Assembly (NCBI RefSeq): GCF_003025035.1
Contig: NZ_PYJN01000005.1
Location: 62,001 to 126,000, forward strand
Length of the DNA stretch: 64,000 nt
Direction: 5' to 3'
From: Rhizobium sp. SEMIA4064
Lineage (GTDB): Bacteria; Pseudomonadota; Alphaproteobacteria; Rhizobiales; Rhizobiaceae
Positions 26,581 to 36,097 of the stretch are shown piece after piece; within the stretch, counting starts at the first letter, position 1, and each line of letters starts with the position of its first letter. Both the position numbers and the translations under genes were made by a program. Under the pieces are notes generated by a model that had not been told where the DNA came from, did no database searches, and worked only from the letters and a program-made list of their open reading frames with translations.

Positions 26581-27273
26581 TCAGAAATCCAGATCGGCGT
26601 AGTGCGATACGGGTGTGATGCCGCGCACGCGTTCCGCCAAGATCGGCCGGAAAGACGGGCGCGATTTCAGCCGCTGATACCACTCCTTGGCAACGGGCGA
26701 TTCCACCCAATCGATCTCGCCGAGATAATCGAGGACGGAAATCGAAGCGGCGGCCGCGAGATCCGCATAGCTCAGCCGGTCGCCGGCGAGCCATTGGCGG
26801 GAACCCGCGAGCCAGGAGAGATACTTCATGTGCTGGCGGATATTGCCCCGAGCCATGCGCATCACCTTGGAGTCAGGAGCGCCGCCGCCCTGATCGGCGG
26901 TCATCTGCAGCTTGTATACGCGTTCGCGCACCAAAGGCCGCGTCACGTCCTGTTCCATCTTCTGCATGAACCATTCCGCCAGCCGGCGTATTTCGGCGCG
27001 CTGGAACGGGTCTTCGGCAAGAAGCCGGCGATCTCGCTTCAAAACGCCATGCGTCTCGTCGAGATATTCGGAGATCACGGTCGCGCCGCAGAGCGCACGC
27101 ATGCTGTCATCAACATAGACGGGCAGCGTGCCGGCCGGATTGAGCGCCAGAAAATCGCGCCGTTTTTCCCACGTCTGTTCCTCGATCAACTCCGTCTGAT
27201 AACCGTATTCGGTCAGGATCAGACGGACGAACCGTGACGGAGATGACATGGAGTGATGATACAGCGTCGGCAT
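26581..27273 (-). CDS. glutathione S-transferase family protein
   Basis: A 230-residue two-domain GST. The thioredoxin-like N-terminal domain begins MPTLYHHSMSSPSRFVRLIL and carries the cis-Pro region NPAGTLPVYVDD. The helical C-terminal domain has the N-capping box in LSYADLAAAASISVLDYLGE. The first active-site position is probably Ser in SMSSPSR rather than Cys. The physiological substrate is unknown. First gene of a GST-queG-epimerase operon and divergent from uppP. Confidence 0.9.
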   Translation of the reverse strand: MPTLYHHSMSSPSRFVRLILTEYGYQTELIEEQTWEKRRDFLALNPAGTLPVYVDDSMRALCGATVISEYLDETHGVLKRDRRLLAEDPFQRAEIRRLAEWFMQKMEQDVTRPLVRERVYKLQMTADQGGGAPDSKVMRMARGNIRQHMKYLSWLAGSRQWLAGDRLSYADLAAAASISVLDYLGEIDWVESPVAKEWYQRLKSRPSFRPILAERVRGITPVSHYADLDF

Positions 27274-27422
27274 TGATACTCGGGCTTTTGCAGTTGATGC
27301 TTATAAGAGTCTCGGGCCACGATTTGCGGCCCTAGTCATACGTCATCGGTTGAAGCTATAGGAGTTTGGCCTAGCTATTACAAGCGAATCGGGCCACCCC
27401 GGCCTTTGACAAAGGACACAAT

Positions 27423-28223
27423 ATGGCTGAACAAATTGTTATCGCGTTGTTTTTGGGCCTCGTGGAAGGCCTGACGGAGTTCATTCCGGTATCCTCCACG
27501 GGACATTTGATATTGATCGGACATTTCCTCGGTTTTGATGAAGCTGCCACTTTCGACGTTCTGATCCAGCTCGGTGCAATCCTCGCCATCTTGCTTGTCT
27601 ATTTCAATCGCCTCGTTCAAATCGCAAAGGCGCTGCCGGTCAGCGTCAAGGCCCGTCATTTCGTGCTCGCGGTCCTCTTCGGCTTCCTGCCGGCTGCCGT
27701 CATCGGCGCGATCGCGCATGATTTCATCAAGACGGTGCTGTTCGATTCGCCGAAGGTTATCTGCATCTCGCTGATTCTCGGCGGCATCGTCCTCCTGGTT
27801 ATCGACAGGATCCCGTTCAAGCCGAAATATACCAGCGCCTATGACTTCTCTTGGCCGATGGCAGTCAAGATCGGCTTCTTCCAATGTCTGGCAATGATCC
27901 CTGGAACGTCGCGTTCGGGTTCCACCATTGTTGGTGCCCTGCTTCTCGGTGCCGACAAGCGTTCGGCCGCGGAATTCTCTTTCTTCCTTGCCATGCCGAC
28001 CATGGCCGGCGCCTTCGCGCTGGATTTGTGGAAAAGCCGCCACGACCTCAGCATGGATCAGGGCCTGCTGATCGTCATCGGCTTCTTCACCGCTTTCATA
28101 TCGGCATTGTTCGTGGTCCGGGCACTGCTCGATTTCGTCTCGCGCCGCGGCTACGCGCCCTTCGCTTGGTGGCGCATTGGCGTCGGCGTTCTCGGCCTGA
28201 TCGGACTTTATACGGTCGGCTGA
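27423..28223 (+). CDS. uppP: undecaprenyl-diphosphatase
   Basis: A 266-residue integral membrane phosphatase that recycles undecaprenyl pyrophosphate for peptidoglycan synthesis, with bacitracin resistance as a side effect. Both family boxes are complete: [17 protein letters not shown] (residues about 17-33, with the catalytic Glu and Ser/His) and [17 protein letters not shown] near residue 161. Length and about eight membrane segments are normal. A strong terminator follows the stop by about 33 bp. Confidence 0.97.
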   Translation: MAEQIVIALFLGLVEGLTEFIPVSSTGHLILIGHFLGFDEAATFDVLIQLGAILAILLVYFNRLVQIAKALPVSVKARHFVLAVLFGFLPAAVIGAIAHDFIKTVLFDSPKVICISLILGGIVLLVIDRIPFKPKYTSAYDFSWPMAVKIGFFQCLAMIPGTSRSGSTIVGALLLGADKRSAAEFSFFLAMPTMAGAFALDLWKSRHDLSMDQGLLIVIGFFTAFISALFVVRALLDFVSRRGYAPFAWWRIGVGVLGLIGLYTVG

Positions 28224-28255
28224 GGCGGATCGCCTAAGTTGAGATCTTGAGAAAA

Positions 28256-28283
28256 CGAAGGCCGGTGAGAACCGGCCTTTTTC
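28256..28283 (+). terminator. Rho-independent terminator after uppP
   Basis: aaggccggt-gaga-accggcctt is a 9-bp perfect stem with a 4-nt loop, followed by a run of T on the plus strand. It closes the uppP transcript and may also serve the convergent small gene at 28292. Confidence 0.9.
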
Positions 28284-28291
28284 ATGCTCGA

Positions 28292-28456
28292 TTAGTTCGA
28301 GGATGAAGGCTCGATGGACCCTGTCGTGCAGGGGTCGACGCCATAGGTCGGGGCGCATTCACCCTTGACCGAAGCGATGCTTCCGCGGGCTACGAATGAG
28401 CCTGCCAGAATCACCAGTGCCGCGCACGCAAACAAAAGCGCGATAGACTTACCCAT
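28292..28456 (-). CDS. small single-pass membrane or exported protein
   Basis: A 54-residue protein starting MGKSIALLFACAALVILAGS, one hydrophobic segment followed by a short tail with two Cys (GECAPTYGVDPCTTGS) and a Ser-rich end. A purine-rich ggaaagg lies upstream of the ATG at 28456; a longer start at 28492 seems less likely. No family recognised. The paired cysteines in the exported tail could form a disulphide. Coding is plausible but not certain. Confidence 0.6.
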   Translation of the reverse strand: MGKSIALLFACAALVILAGSFVARGSIASVKGECAPTYGVDPCTTGSIEPSSSN

Positions 28457-28680
28457 CGAAGAATGCCTTTCCGCAGAAGTGAAGCGCGCCACGCATTGTG
28501 CCTTGCCGGGCTCGGCGACGCGCGGTTGTGTTAGTCAGTGAAATGATGAATAGCAATAAAGGTTCATGTTAAATTTGACGTTAATGCTACTATTTTCGGT
28601 GTGCGTCTTTTGAGCAACGCCAAGCTGTGAATCAAGACGGTAAAAGCGGCTCATTGGTGCCGGAAACGCGATCAGACGAA

Positions 28681-28712
28681 ACAAAAACGCCGCCTGGAGG
28701 AACCAGGCGGCG
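28681..28712 (-). terminator. Rho-independent terminator after NDUFA9-like gene
   Basis: cgccgcctgg-aggaa-ccaggcggcg forms a perfect 10-bp stem. On the minus strand it is followed by tttttgt, a proper U-tract. It lies 27 bp past the stop of the gene at 28739. Confidence 0.9.
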
Positions 28713-28738
28713 CTTCGATTTTTCGAATCGGTAAAGCG

Positions 28739-29719
28739 TCACGCAGCCTTGCCGGAGCCGGTGAACTGACCCTGCGGGCGATAGCGCACCAAATAGGACG
28801 GCAGCACGGAGACAAGCAGGGTCGGCATGAGGCCGATACCCTTCAGGGTCCGGCCTTCCGCTTCGGCTTCCTTGGAGACGACGTTGTCGTGCTTCAGCAG
28901 GCGAACCTGATCGGCAGTGATCGGCGGCGTGATGAGCGGCACCCATGAAGCGATGTTGCCGATGAGGGAGGCAAGGCCGAACGGCAGAGAGACAAGTGAC
29001 TTCTTGCGATTGATGACGGCAAGCGTCGTCTCGAGACATTCGCGGAAAGAAAGCACCTCCGGGCCACCAAGCTCATAGATCGTGCCGGCCTTGAGCTTGC
29101 CGTCGACGCCGCGGGCGACTGCCTCGGCGACATCCTCGACATAAACCGGCTGGAACTTCGTCAGGCCGCCGCCAATCAGCGGCAGGAAGGGCGCGGTGCG
29201 CGACATATCGGCGAATTTGTTGAAGAAGCCGTCTTCCGGACCGAAGACAATCGACGGCCGCAGGATGACGGCATCCGGCTTGATCGACAGGATGGCGGCT
29301 TCGGCGCGGGCCTTGGTGCGGGCATAGGCGGAAGCCGAATTGGCGTTGGCGCCGATGGCGGAAATATGCGTCAGCGAAGCGCCGACGCCGCGTGCGGCTT
29401 CCGCGATGGCCTTGGCGCCGAATTCCTGCACCGCATCGAATGTATTGCGGCCGCTTTCGGTGAGAATGCCGACGCAATTGACCACATGCTGCGCACCTTC
29501 GACGGCGCGATCGATCGAGTTGCGATAGCGCAGGTTCGCCTGGACGATCGAGATCTGGCCGAGATTGCCCTGCGGCTGCAGGTAACCGGCAAGATCAGGC
29601 CGGCGCACGGCGACGCGGATACGATAGCCGCGCTTAGCGAGTACGCGGACGACATGCCGCCCAATGAAGCCCGATCCCCCGAACACGGTCACGAGCGGCG
29701 GAAGGTTGGACAGGGTCAT
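28739..29719 (-). CDS. NDUFA9-family NAD(P)-binding protein (atypical SDR)
   Basis: A 326-residue Rossmann protein of the complex-I NDUFA9-like family. The nucleotide motif VTVFGGSGFIGRHVVRVLAK is at residues 9-28, with VVNCVGILTESG, LTHISAIGANANSASAYART and LRPSIVFGPEDGFFNKFADM following. Alphaproteobacterial members are linked to respiratory complex I or quinone metabolism, but a direct function is not shown. Full length. Followed by a strong terminator. Confidence 0.9.
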   Translation of the reverse strand: MTLSNLPPLVTVFGGSGFIGRHVVRVLAKRGYRIRVAVRRPDLAGYLQPQGNLGQISIVQANLRYRNSIDRAVEGAQHVVNCVGILTESGRNTFDAVQEFGAKAIAEAARGVGASLTHISAIGANANSASAYARTKARAEAAILSIKPDAVILRPSIVFGPEDGFFNKFADMSRTAPFLPLIGGGLTKFQPVYVEDVAEAVARGVDGKLKAGTIYELGGPEVLSFRECLETTLAVINRKKSLVSLPFGLASLIGNIASWVPLITPPITADQVRLLKHDNVVSKEAEAEGRTLKGIGLMPTLLVSVLPSYLVRYRPQGQFTGSGKAA

Positions 29720-29832
29720 GGCAGGCTCCTCGAAAGGCTTAGAATAGGGCTGATGTGGCTTCGTCTTAACCGATCCGAGGGCCGAGGTGAAGTACTATCG
29801 CGCCGCATGTTCGGGCCACTTTTTTGGAAGCC

Positions 29833-30120
29833 TTAGACGCCTTCGACGACCACCATTTCGGCATCCGCCACTTCATGACGGATCTTGGCCGCGATCTGGT
29901 ATTCCGGTGAATTATAGCACTCTACGGCATGCTGCAGCGATGGGAATTCGATAACGACATTGCGGCCGCGCGCCTGGCCTTCCAGTGGCGTGAAAGCACC
30001 GCCGCGGGCGAGGAAAACCGCCCCGTATTTTTCGAAAGCCGGCTTGGCGGCGGCAACATAATCCTTGTAGCGCTCGGGATCGCGAACATCCACGCGTGCG
30101 ATCCAATATCCCTTTGCCAT
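29833..30120 (-). CDS. DUF1330-domain protein
   Basis: A 95-residue dimeric alpha/beta-barrel-type protein, the usual size for DUF1330. It starts MAKGYWIARVDVRDPERYKD and has the family's GRNVVIEFPSLQHAVECYNS and ends with VADAEMVVVEGV. Members are thought to be small cytosolic proteins with a ferredoxin-like fold; no enzymatic role is established. Likely co-transcribed after pyrF, whose stop lies 25 bp upstream. Confidence 0.9.
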   Translation of the reverse strand: MAKGYWIARVDVRDPERYKDYVAAAKPAFEKYGAVFLARGGAFTPLEGQARGRNVVIEFPSLQHAVECYNSPEYQIAAKIRHEVADAEMVVVEGV

Positions 30121-30145
30121 GTCCGGTCTCCCTGTTTCCTAAAAT

Positions 30146-30838
30146 TTAGATCGCGGCGTCCATTTCCGCGAGGATGGCGCGGGCGGCTTCCTTCGGATCG
30201 GCGGCCTTGACGATCGGCCGGGCGACGACGAGGTGGCTCGATCCGGCCTTGATGGCCTCAGTCGGCGTCATCACACGCTTCTGGTCGCCCTTGTCGCTGC
30301 CGGTCGGGCGAATGCCCGGGGTCACCAGCGCCATGTCCGGGCCGATAATTTTGCGAACGGCGGCGGATTCTTCAGCCGAGCATACGATGCCGCCCATGCC
30401 GGCGAGCAGCGCCTGTTCGGCGCGGCGCAGCACCAGCGTATGCGGGTCGTATTCGTATCCGGCGGCGATCAGGTCCTCTTCATCCATCGAGGTCAGCACG
30501 GTGACGCCGAGCAGGCAGAGATCGGAACCTTTGGCTGCGGCGACGGCCGCCCGCATCGCCTTCGGATAGGCATGCAGCGTCAGCATCGACATGCCCATCT
30601 TGACGATATTCTCGACGCCGGAAGCAACCGTGTTGTCGATATCGAGCAGCTTCATGTCGAGGAAAATCTTCTTGCCATCGGCGGCAAGGTCGCGGGCGAA
30701 TTCCAGCCCGCCGGCGAAGGCGAGCTGATAGCCGATCTTATAATAGAGAATATCGTCGCCGAGCGCCGTGATGACCTTTTCGGCCTCCTGAAGGTTTGGA
30801 ACATCCAGTCCAACGATCAAGCGGTCGCGTGCGGTCAT
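30146..30838 (-). CDS. pyrF: orotidine-5'-phosphate decarboxylase
   Basis: A 230-residue type-1 OMP decarboxylase, the last step of UMP synthesis. The catalytic motif [15 protein letters not shown] (Asp-x-Lys-x-x-Asp) is around residues 57-71, with [14 protein letters not shown] and the phosphate-binding [16 protein letters not shown] near residue 170. Length and motifs are complete. It overlaps no gene but lies 7 bp after the histidine-phosphatase gene and probably shares its transcript. Confidence 0.97.
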   Translation of the reverse strand: MTARDRLIVGLDVPNLQEAEKVITALGDDILYYKIGYQLAFAGGLEFARDLAADGKKIFLDMKLLDIDNTVASGVENIVKMGMSMLTLHAYPKAMRAAVAAAKGSDLCLLGVTVLTSMDEEDLIAAGYEYDPHTLVLRRAEQALLAGMGGIVCSAEESAAVRKIIGPDMALVTPGIRPTGSDKGDQKRVMTPTEAIKAGSSHLVVARPIVKAADPKEAARAILAEMDAAI

Positions 30839-30845
30839 CTCAGGT

Positions 30846-31436
30846 TCACCCCTGCCAATCTTCTATAGGCGTCCAGTCGCATGAGACGGCGCGCTTCGCA
30901 AGGTCGAAACAGAAAAGATTGCCGCCGCCCGGTGGCTGATCGCCTTGACGCGCGATCGGCTTGCCCTCGAGGTGGCATTTCAGCAGCGTGCCGACGCCGC
31001 CGTGGCCGACGAAAGCGATGGGCACGCTCGGGTCGTGCCGCAACAGAACGGCTTCCACCTCGGAGACGATCCGTGCCTGCGCATCGATCGCACGCTCCCA
31101 GCCCTTAAAACTCTCATGTGGATGGGCAAAGAACCAGTCCGCCGCCTTCTCGAATTCCGGTGGGGTCAGAAAGCCCGTGGCGCTGCGGTCATTCTCGTGC
31201 GTGGCTTCGATGATCTCGACCGCAGCAGCGCTCGCCGTCGCCAGGATTTCGGCAGTCTCGATTGCCTTTCGCTCGCCGCTGGAAACGATGAGGCCGAGCT
31301 TGCTCGCCCATGGGCGCGTTGCCGCAAGTTTGGCGCGCGCCGTGCCGATATCGGAAAGGCCCCATTCCGGAACTGGCACCGAGGGATCAATGCGCACCTG
31401 CGGGTGCGTGATATAGAGAGCGAACATCGATTGCAT
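30846..31436 (-). CDS. histidine-phosphatase-superfamily protein with altered RHG motif
   Basis: A 196-residue protein of the phosphoglycerate-mutase-like fold. The usual RHG/RHGE at the start is replaced by YITHPQV (residues about 8-14), keeping the phospho-accepting His but losing the Arg. Later conserved elements remain: [26 protein letters not shown] and [14 protein letters not shown] with the second His. Rhizobial homologues share the variant start, so activity may be retained on an unknown phosphoester, or reduced. Upstream of pyrF in the same direction. Confidence 0.82.
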   Translation of the reverse strand: MQSMFALYITHPQVRIDPSVPVPEWGLSDIGTARAKLAATRPWASKLGLIVSSGERKAIETAEILATASAAAVEIIEATHENDRSATGFLTPPEFEKAADWFFAHPHESFKGWERAIDAQARIVSEVEAVLLRHDPSVPIAFVGHGGVGTLLKCHLEGKPIARQGDQPPGGGNLFCFDLAKRAVSCDWTPIEDWQG

Positions 31437-31511
31437 GATCCCATGTTGAAAGGCGCAGTTTCGAAGCCGAGATATGCCCGGTCGAGGGAAGACGGCTCTA
31501 CGAAAATAGCG

Positions 31512-32105
31512 TCAGCCCCGCCGATAGACCCAGAGCTGTGCCGGCGGGATGTTGCGGACGATGAAGTCGAAGTGCTGGATATGATAGCGATCCGGCCGGG
31601 CGATGATCGGCGAGACCGGCCCGTAGGAGATCTGCACCACGGGACGGCCGGGCGGTATGCGGTCCAGCAGGCTTTCGAGCAGCGCGACGCGCGCCTTCAT
31701 CGGGAAGTTCAGCAGCGGAATGCCCGAGACGACGGAATCGAATGTCTGGCCGCGCAATACCCCCAGAGTCTTGTCGAGATCGAAGGCATCGCCATTGATG
31801 AAATGGACGCCGGGATAAAGACGGACGAGATGATTGTAGAAGTCGGTGGAATATTCGATGGCGACGAGATTTTCCCGCTCGATGCCGCGCGCCAGGATCG
31901 CCTTGGTGATCGCGCCCGTTCCCGGGCCGAGTTCCAGCACCGGTAGCCCTGAATGGGTGTTGACGATGCTCGCCATCTTGCGGGCGGTGATCGAGGATGT
32001 CGGAACGATGGAACCGACCGTTTTCGGGCCCTGCATCATGCCTTTGAAGAAACGGATTTCTTCGTCGAACTTTTTGCCCAGCCGTTCCTTGAGACGCAGC
32101 GCCAT
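31512..32105 (-). CDS. pmtA: phospholipid N-methyltransferase, PmtA type
   Basis: A 197-residue soluble SAM-dependent enzyme that methylates phosphatidylethanolamine towards phosphatidylcholine, a typical rhizobial membrane lipid. The SAM motif is VLELGPGTGAITKAIL near residues 56-71, then NLVAIEYSTDFYNHLV, and the family FFKGMMQGPKTVGSIVPTSS stretch is close to the start. It ends VRNIPPAQLWVYRR. Length matches the Sinorhizobium-type PmtA. Stands alone between the phosphatase and dnaN. Confidence 0.88.
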   Translation of the reverse strand: MALRLKERLGKKFDEEIRFFKGMMQGPKTVGSIVPTSSITARKMASIVNTHSGLPVLELGPGTGAITKAILARGIERENLVAIEYSTDFYNHLVRLYPGVHFINGDAFDLDKTLGVLRGQTFDSVVSGIPLLNFPMKARVALLESLLDRIPPGRPVVQISYGPVSPIIARPDRYHIQHFDFIVRNIPPAQLWVYRRG

Positions 32106-32268
32106 GCTCTCCCCCCACCAGATTTTACAGTTGCGAGTTACATATCGCTTATGTCTTATCTTGCAATGCTATGGCGCAATAACAAGAGAAAATGTCGCAA
32201 ACCTCTACAGGTTCAAATGAAAGCGCCCTCTTTCGTTCCCAAGAACTTACGAGGATGCTTCGGTTTCG

Positions 32269-33387
32269 CTAGACGCGCATCGGCATCAGGACATAGAGAG
32301 CGTCATCGCCGGCCGTGTCGCGGATCAGCGTCGGCGAGCCGGCATCGGCAAGCAGGAAGATCGCGGCATCGCCGGACAATTGCGCGGTGATGTCGAGCAG
32401 ATATTTGGCGTTGAAGCCGATTTCCATCGCGTCCATGTCGTAGCCCACGGCAACTTCTTCCGTAGCACTTCCGGAGTCGGGATTGTTGACCGTCAACAGG
32501 AGCTGACCGTCCGACAACGCCAGCTTCACGGCGCGGCCGCGCTCCGACGAAATGGTCGAGACGCGATCGACGGCCTGGGCGAAGGTCTGGCAATCGACCC
32601 GCATTTCCTTGTCGTTGCTGGTCGGGATGACGCGCTGATAATCGGGGAAAGTGCCGTCGATCAGCTTCGAGGTCATAACGATCGATCCGATCGTCAGGCG
32701 GATTTTGGCGTCAGACACTTCGACGGTGACGACGACATCGGGGCTGTCGACCAGCTTCTGCAACTCGCCGACCGTTTTGCGCGGAATTATGATGCCTGGC
32801 ATGCCTTCCGAGCCCGAGGGGGCGTCGACATCGGCGCGGGCAAGACGGTGACCATCCGTGGCCACGGCCCGCAGCTTCAGGTCGCCCTTGCTTTCGATCG
32901 TGTGGAAGAAAATGCCGTTCAGATAATAACGGGTCTCTTCGGTGGAGATCGCGAACTGCGTCCGGTCGATCAGCATCTTCAGATCCGACGCCTTCAGCTT
33001 GAAGGAATGGCTGAAGCTGCCGGCGGTCAGGTCCGGGAAGTCCGATTCCGGCAGGCACTGCAGCGAGAATTTCGAGCGGCCCGAAGCAACCGTCATCGAG
33101 CTGCCATCGGGGTTGGTGGCGAGAAGCACTTCCGAACCGTCCGGCAGCTTGCGCACGATGTCGTAGAGCAGATGCGCCGGCACGGTGGTGGCGCCGGCCT
33201 TCTCGACATTGGCGGGCGTCGCTTCGGTGATTTCGAGATCGAGGTCGGTCGCCTTCATGTCGAGGCTCGCGCCGTCGGCCTTGAGCAATACGTTGGACAG
33301 GATCGGGATCGTGTTGCGACGCTCGACCACGCGATGCACGTGGTTCAGCGATTTCAGGAGGTTCGACCGCTCAATTGTAATACGCAT
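32269..33387 (-). CDS. dnaN: DNA polymerase III beta sliding clamp
   Basis: A 372-residue clamp subunit made of three similar domains, the usual length. It starts MRITIERSNLLKSLNHVHRV and contains VPAHLLYDIVRKLPDG, TISSERGRAVKLALSDG and the C-terminal VLMPMRV that lines the partner-binding pocket. The start at 33387 is set by homology; the in-frame start at 33444 would add 19 unrelated residues. Not next to dnaA, as is normal in Rhizobiales. Confidence 0.97.
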   Translation of the reverse strand: MRITIERSNLLKSLNHVHRVVERRNTIPILSNVLLKADGASLDMKATDLDLEITEATPANVEKAGATTVPAHLLYDIVRKLPDGSEVLLATNPDGSSMTVASGRSKFSLQCLPESDFPDLTAGSFSHSFKLKASDLKMLIDRTQFAISTEETRYYLNGIFFHTIESKGDLKLRAVATDGHRLARADVDAPSGSEGMPGIIIPRKTVGELQKLVDSPDVVVTVEVSDAKIRLTIGSIVMTSKLIDGTFPDYQRVIPTSNDKEMRVDCQTFAQAVDRVSTISSERGRAVKLALSDGQLLLTVNNPDSGSATEEVAVGYDMDAMEIGFNAKYLLDITAQLSGDAAIFLLADAGSPTLIRDTAGDDALYVLMPMRV

Positions 33388-33633
33388 GATGCTACCGCTT
33401 TCGACCGTTACTCCCGGGCAGCCACAGGCGCCCGAAGGATGCATTTTCGGACAAGGCCCGAGATTGGACGGGCAAAATGACAGAACTCAGCATGCGAATG
33501 CAAGAGGCATCGGGATATGCTGCACGTCATTTCGGTATTTGGCCGACAATGCTCACAGGATTTGCGCCGCTCTTGCCGTCAGGACATACCTCGCCCATAA
33601 AGGCGATGATTCCGAGACGAATTCAGGGTCGGT

Positions 33634-34542
33634 ATGAGCGACGAACACACAGGCGGCGGAGCGCGCAGTTTCCGCCTGCATAATACCACGGTTCCCGCCC
33701 GGCCGCTGGAGCCGGCGCTTTATCTTGTCGCGACGCCGATCGGCAATCTCGGCGATATCACGCTGCGGGCATTGGAAACGCTGGCGGGCGCCGATGTGCT
33801 TGCCTGCGAGGATACGCGGGTGACCCGTGTGCTGCTCGATCGCTACGGCATCCAGAACCGGCCATTCGCCTATCATGAGCACAATGCCGATGAGGCAGGG
33901 CCACGGCTGCTGCAGGCGCTGGAAGCCGGGCGCTCTGTGGCGCTGGTCTCCGATGCCGGCACGCCGTTGGTCTCCGATCCCGGCTACCGGCTGGCGCTGC
34001 AGGCGATCGAGGCGGGTTACCGTGTCGTGCCGATCCCAGGGGCGTCTGCGCCGCTTGCCGCGCTGGTCGGCTCCGGCCTGCCCAACGATGCCTTCTTCTT
34101 TGCCGGTTTCCTGCCCGCCAAGGACAAGGGCCGCCGCGACCGGCTGGCCGAGCTTGCCCTCGTCCCCGCGACCCTGATCTTCTTTGAATCGCCCCATCGC
34201 ATCGCCGCAACGCTCGCCGCCGCCGCCGATGTGCTGGGCGGCGAGCGCAAAGCGGCCGTCTGCCGCGAACTCACCAAGACCTTCGAAGAATTCCGTCGCG
34301 GCACGCTCACCGAGCTTGCCGCCTTTTACGACAAGGTCGATAACGTCAAGGGTGAGATCGTTTGGCTCGTCGGCCGGCCGGAAGAGACGGTTGCTGCCGA
34401 AGCTGATGTCGAGGCCATTCTCAGCGATCTCGCACGGAGCATGCCGACAGCCAAGGCGGCGGCAGAGGCTGCCCGGATCACAGGCTTGCCGCGCAAGGAT
34501 CTCTATCAGCGCCTGCTCGATATGAAGGAGCGCCATGGTTGA
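33634..34542 (+). CDS. rsmI: 16S rRNA (cytidine1402-2'-O)-methyltransferase
   Basis: A 302-residue tetrapyrrole-methylase-fold enzyme. The SAM-site signature is LVATPIGNLGDITLRALETL near residues 31-50. It is followed by DVLACEDTRVTRVLLDRYGI, SDAGTPLVSDPGYRL and ESPHRIAATLAA, all standard for RsmI. It modifies the ribosomal P-site base C1402. Its 3' end overlaps the YraN gene by 8 bp, a widely conserved pairing. Confidence 0.96.
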   Translation: MSDEHTGGGARSFRLHNTTVPARPLEPALYLVATPIGNLGDITLRALETLAGADVLACEDTRVTRVLLDRYGIQNRPFAYHEHNADEAGPRLLQALEAGRSVALVSDAGTPLVSDPGYRLALQAIEAGYRVVPIPGASAPLAALVGSGLPNDAFFFAGFLPAKDKGRRDRLAELALVPATLIFFESPHRIAATLAAAADVLGGERKAAVCRELTKTFEEFRRGTLTELAAFYDKVDNVKGEIVWLVGRPEETVAAEADVEAILSDLARSMPTAKAAAEAARITGLPRKDLYQRLLDMKERHG

Positions 34543-34903
34543 GACCGGCGAGCGGCTGAAGCGGCGGGAAGCATGGCGACGCGGCCATGTCTCGGAATAT
34601 GCCGCAGCGCTTTTCCTCTTCTTCAAGGGCTACCGCATTCTCGCCATCCGCCATCGTACCAAGCTCGGCGAAATCGACATCATCGCCCGCAAGGGCGATC
34701 TCGCCGTCTTCGTCGAGGTCAAAGCCAGGCGCGGCGAGCAGGAGGCGATCGATGCCGTTTCCTTTTCCGCGCAAAAACGCATTCGTGCCGCCAGCGACCT
34801 CTGGCTGGCACGCCAGCCGGACTATGCGCGCCTGTCGCAGCGCTACGACATCGTCGCCATCCTGCCGCGCCACTGGCCACGGCATTTTCCGGATGCTTTT
34901 TGA
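34535..34903 (+). CDS. YraN/UPF0102-family endonuclease-like protein
   Basis: A 122-residue protein with the Holliday-junction-resolvase-like nuclease fold of UPF0102. The active-site residues of this PD-(D/E)XK-like family are visible in GEIDIIARKGDLAVFVEVKA (residues about 45-64). No biochemical activity is firmly shown for the family. It overlaps rsmI by 8 bp, and the rsmI-yraN arrangement is conserved across proteobacteria. Confidence 0.93.
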   Translation: MVETGERLKRREAWRRGHVSEYAAALFLFFKGYRILAIRHRTKLGEIDIIARKGDLAVFVEVKARRGEQEAIDAVSFSAQKRIRAASDLWLARQPDYARLSQRYDIVAILPRHWPRHFPDAF

Positions 34904-35002
34904 GACTGGCCATCATGGCGGCGTCACAAAGCGCGACTATTGCCAGACCGCCGCGCTCGCACTGCTTCCAGGTATAGCGCCCCACCCATTTCGACAGGTC
35001 TC

Positions 35003-36001
35003 ATGATGATCCGCAGCACCGTTTCCGCCTTCGCCGTTCCCTCGCAGGAGGAACGCAAAGGCTTTATTTCGTTGGAAAAGACCCCCGATGTTCACGCCGC
35101 AAAACTGGCATCCCTTGCCTGCATGAACACCGTGCGCATCGGTGGCGCGACCGGTGAGGTTCGGCCGCTTGGCTTCCCCTTCACCGTGGCCGCGTGGAAC
35201 ATGGAGCGCTGCCTTTTTCCCCTCGAATCCGCCGCCAAGTTGCAGGCGACCAAGGCGCCGCTGATCCTGCTCTCCGAGATGGACGAGGGCATGGCGCGCA
35301 CCGAACAGAATGACCCGACCGCCATCGTCGCAGGCGAACTCGGCATGAACTATGCTTATGGCGTCGAATTCCTGGAACTCAGCCTCGGCTCGGAAATCGA
35401 GCGCTCCCTCTGCAAGGACGATTTCAACGAAAAGGGCTTTCACGGCAATTCCCTGATGGCGTCCGTTGCCTTGCGGGATGCTTTCCTCTTCCGTTTGCCG
35501 GGCGAGGCCAAGTGGTTCAACGACAGCAACGAACAGCCGCGCATCGGCGATCGCTGCGCTGTCGGCGCTATCGTCGAAACCGAGGCTGGTCCCTTCGTCG
35601 CCGTTTCGGTCCATCTCGAAAGTGTCGCGACGGTTGCCTATCGCGAGCGGCAGATGGCGGCGTTGATCGATGCCGTCGAAGGTTTTGCGCCTGGCCTTCC
35701 GATCCTGATTGGCGGCGATCTCAATACCGGCAATCACACGGGCGGCGATTTCTCGACCGATACCCTATTCGCCATGGCCGAAGGCCGCGGCTTCGAGTGC
35801 CATGGCGGCCCGCTGGATCAAACGAGCACGCGCCCAAGCCTGATCACGCGCTTTCCCGATCGCATCATGAAGCTCGACTGGTTCTTGAGTCGCGGTTTGA
35901 AGATCAGCGAAAGCCACCTCGTTTCCTCCCTCAATGAAGAGGGCAAGCCGCTTTCCGATCACGATATGGTCGTTTGTACAATCGAAGGTTTTTCTGCCTG
36001 A
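35003..36001 (+). CDS. endonuclease/exonuclease/phosphatase-fold protein
   Basis: A 332-residue member of the EEP (DNase I-like) superfamily. WNMERCLFP near residue 69, ILLSEMDEGMART near residue 90 and LIGGDLNTGNHTGGDFS near residue 233 supply the metal-binding Asn, Glu/Asp and catalytic residues, and SDHDMVVCTI at the C-terminus gives the final Asp-His pair. The substrate could be DNA, RNA or a phospho-lipid/sugar. The start at 35003 (MMIRSTVSA) is preferred; the frame extends upstream to 34940. Confidence 0.85.
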   Translation: MMIRSTVSAFAVPSQEERKGFISLEKTPDVHAAKLASLACMNTVRIGGATGEVRPLGFPFTVAAWNMERCLFPLESAAKLQATKAPLILLSEMDEGMARTEQNDPTAIVAGELGMNYAYGVEFLELSLGSEIERSLCKDDFNEKGFHGNSLMASVALRDAFLFRLPGEAKWFNDSNEQPRIGDRCAVGAIVETEAGPFVAVSVHLESVATVAYRERQMAALIDAVEGFAPGLPILIGGDLNTGNHTGGDFSTDTLFAMAEGRGFECHGGPLDQTSTRPSLITRFPDRIMKLDWFLSRGLKISESHLVSSLNEEGKPLSDHDMVVCTIEGFSA

Positions 36002-36097
36002 TCTCTGCAATCATTAAAATGCGCCGGATTTCATGAACCGCGCCGTTACCTCTTCCATGCGATGGAGATTGAGACGCGCATGGAATTGGGGGATTGC

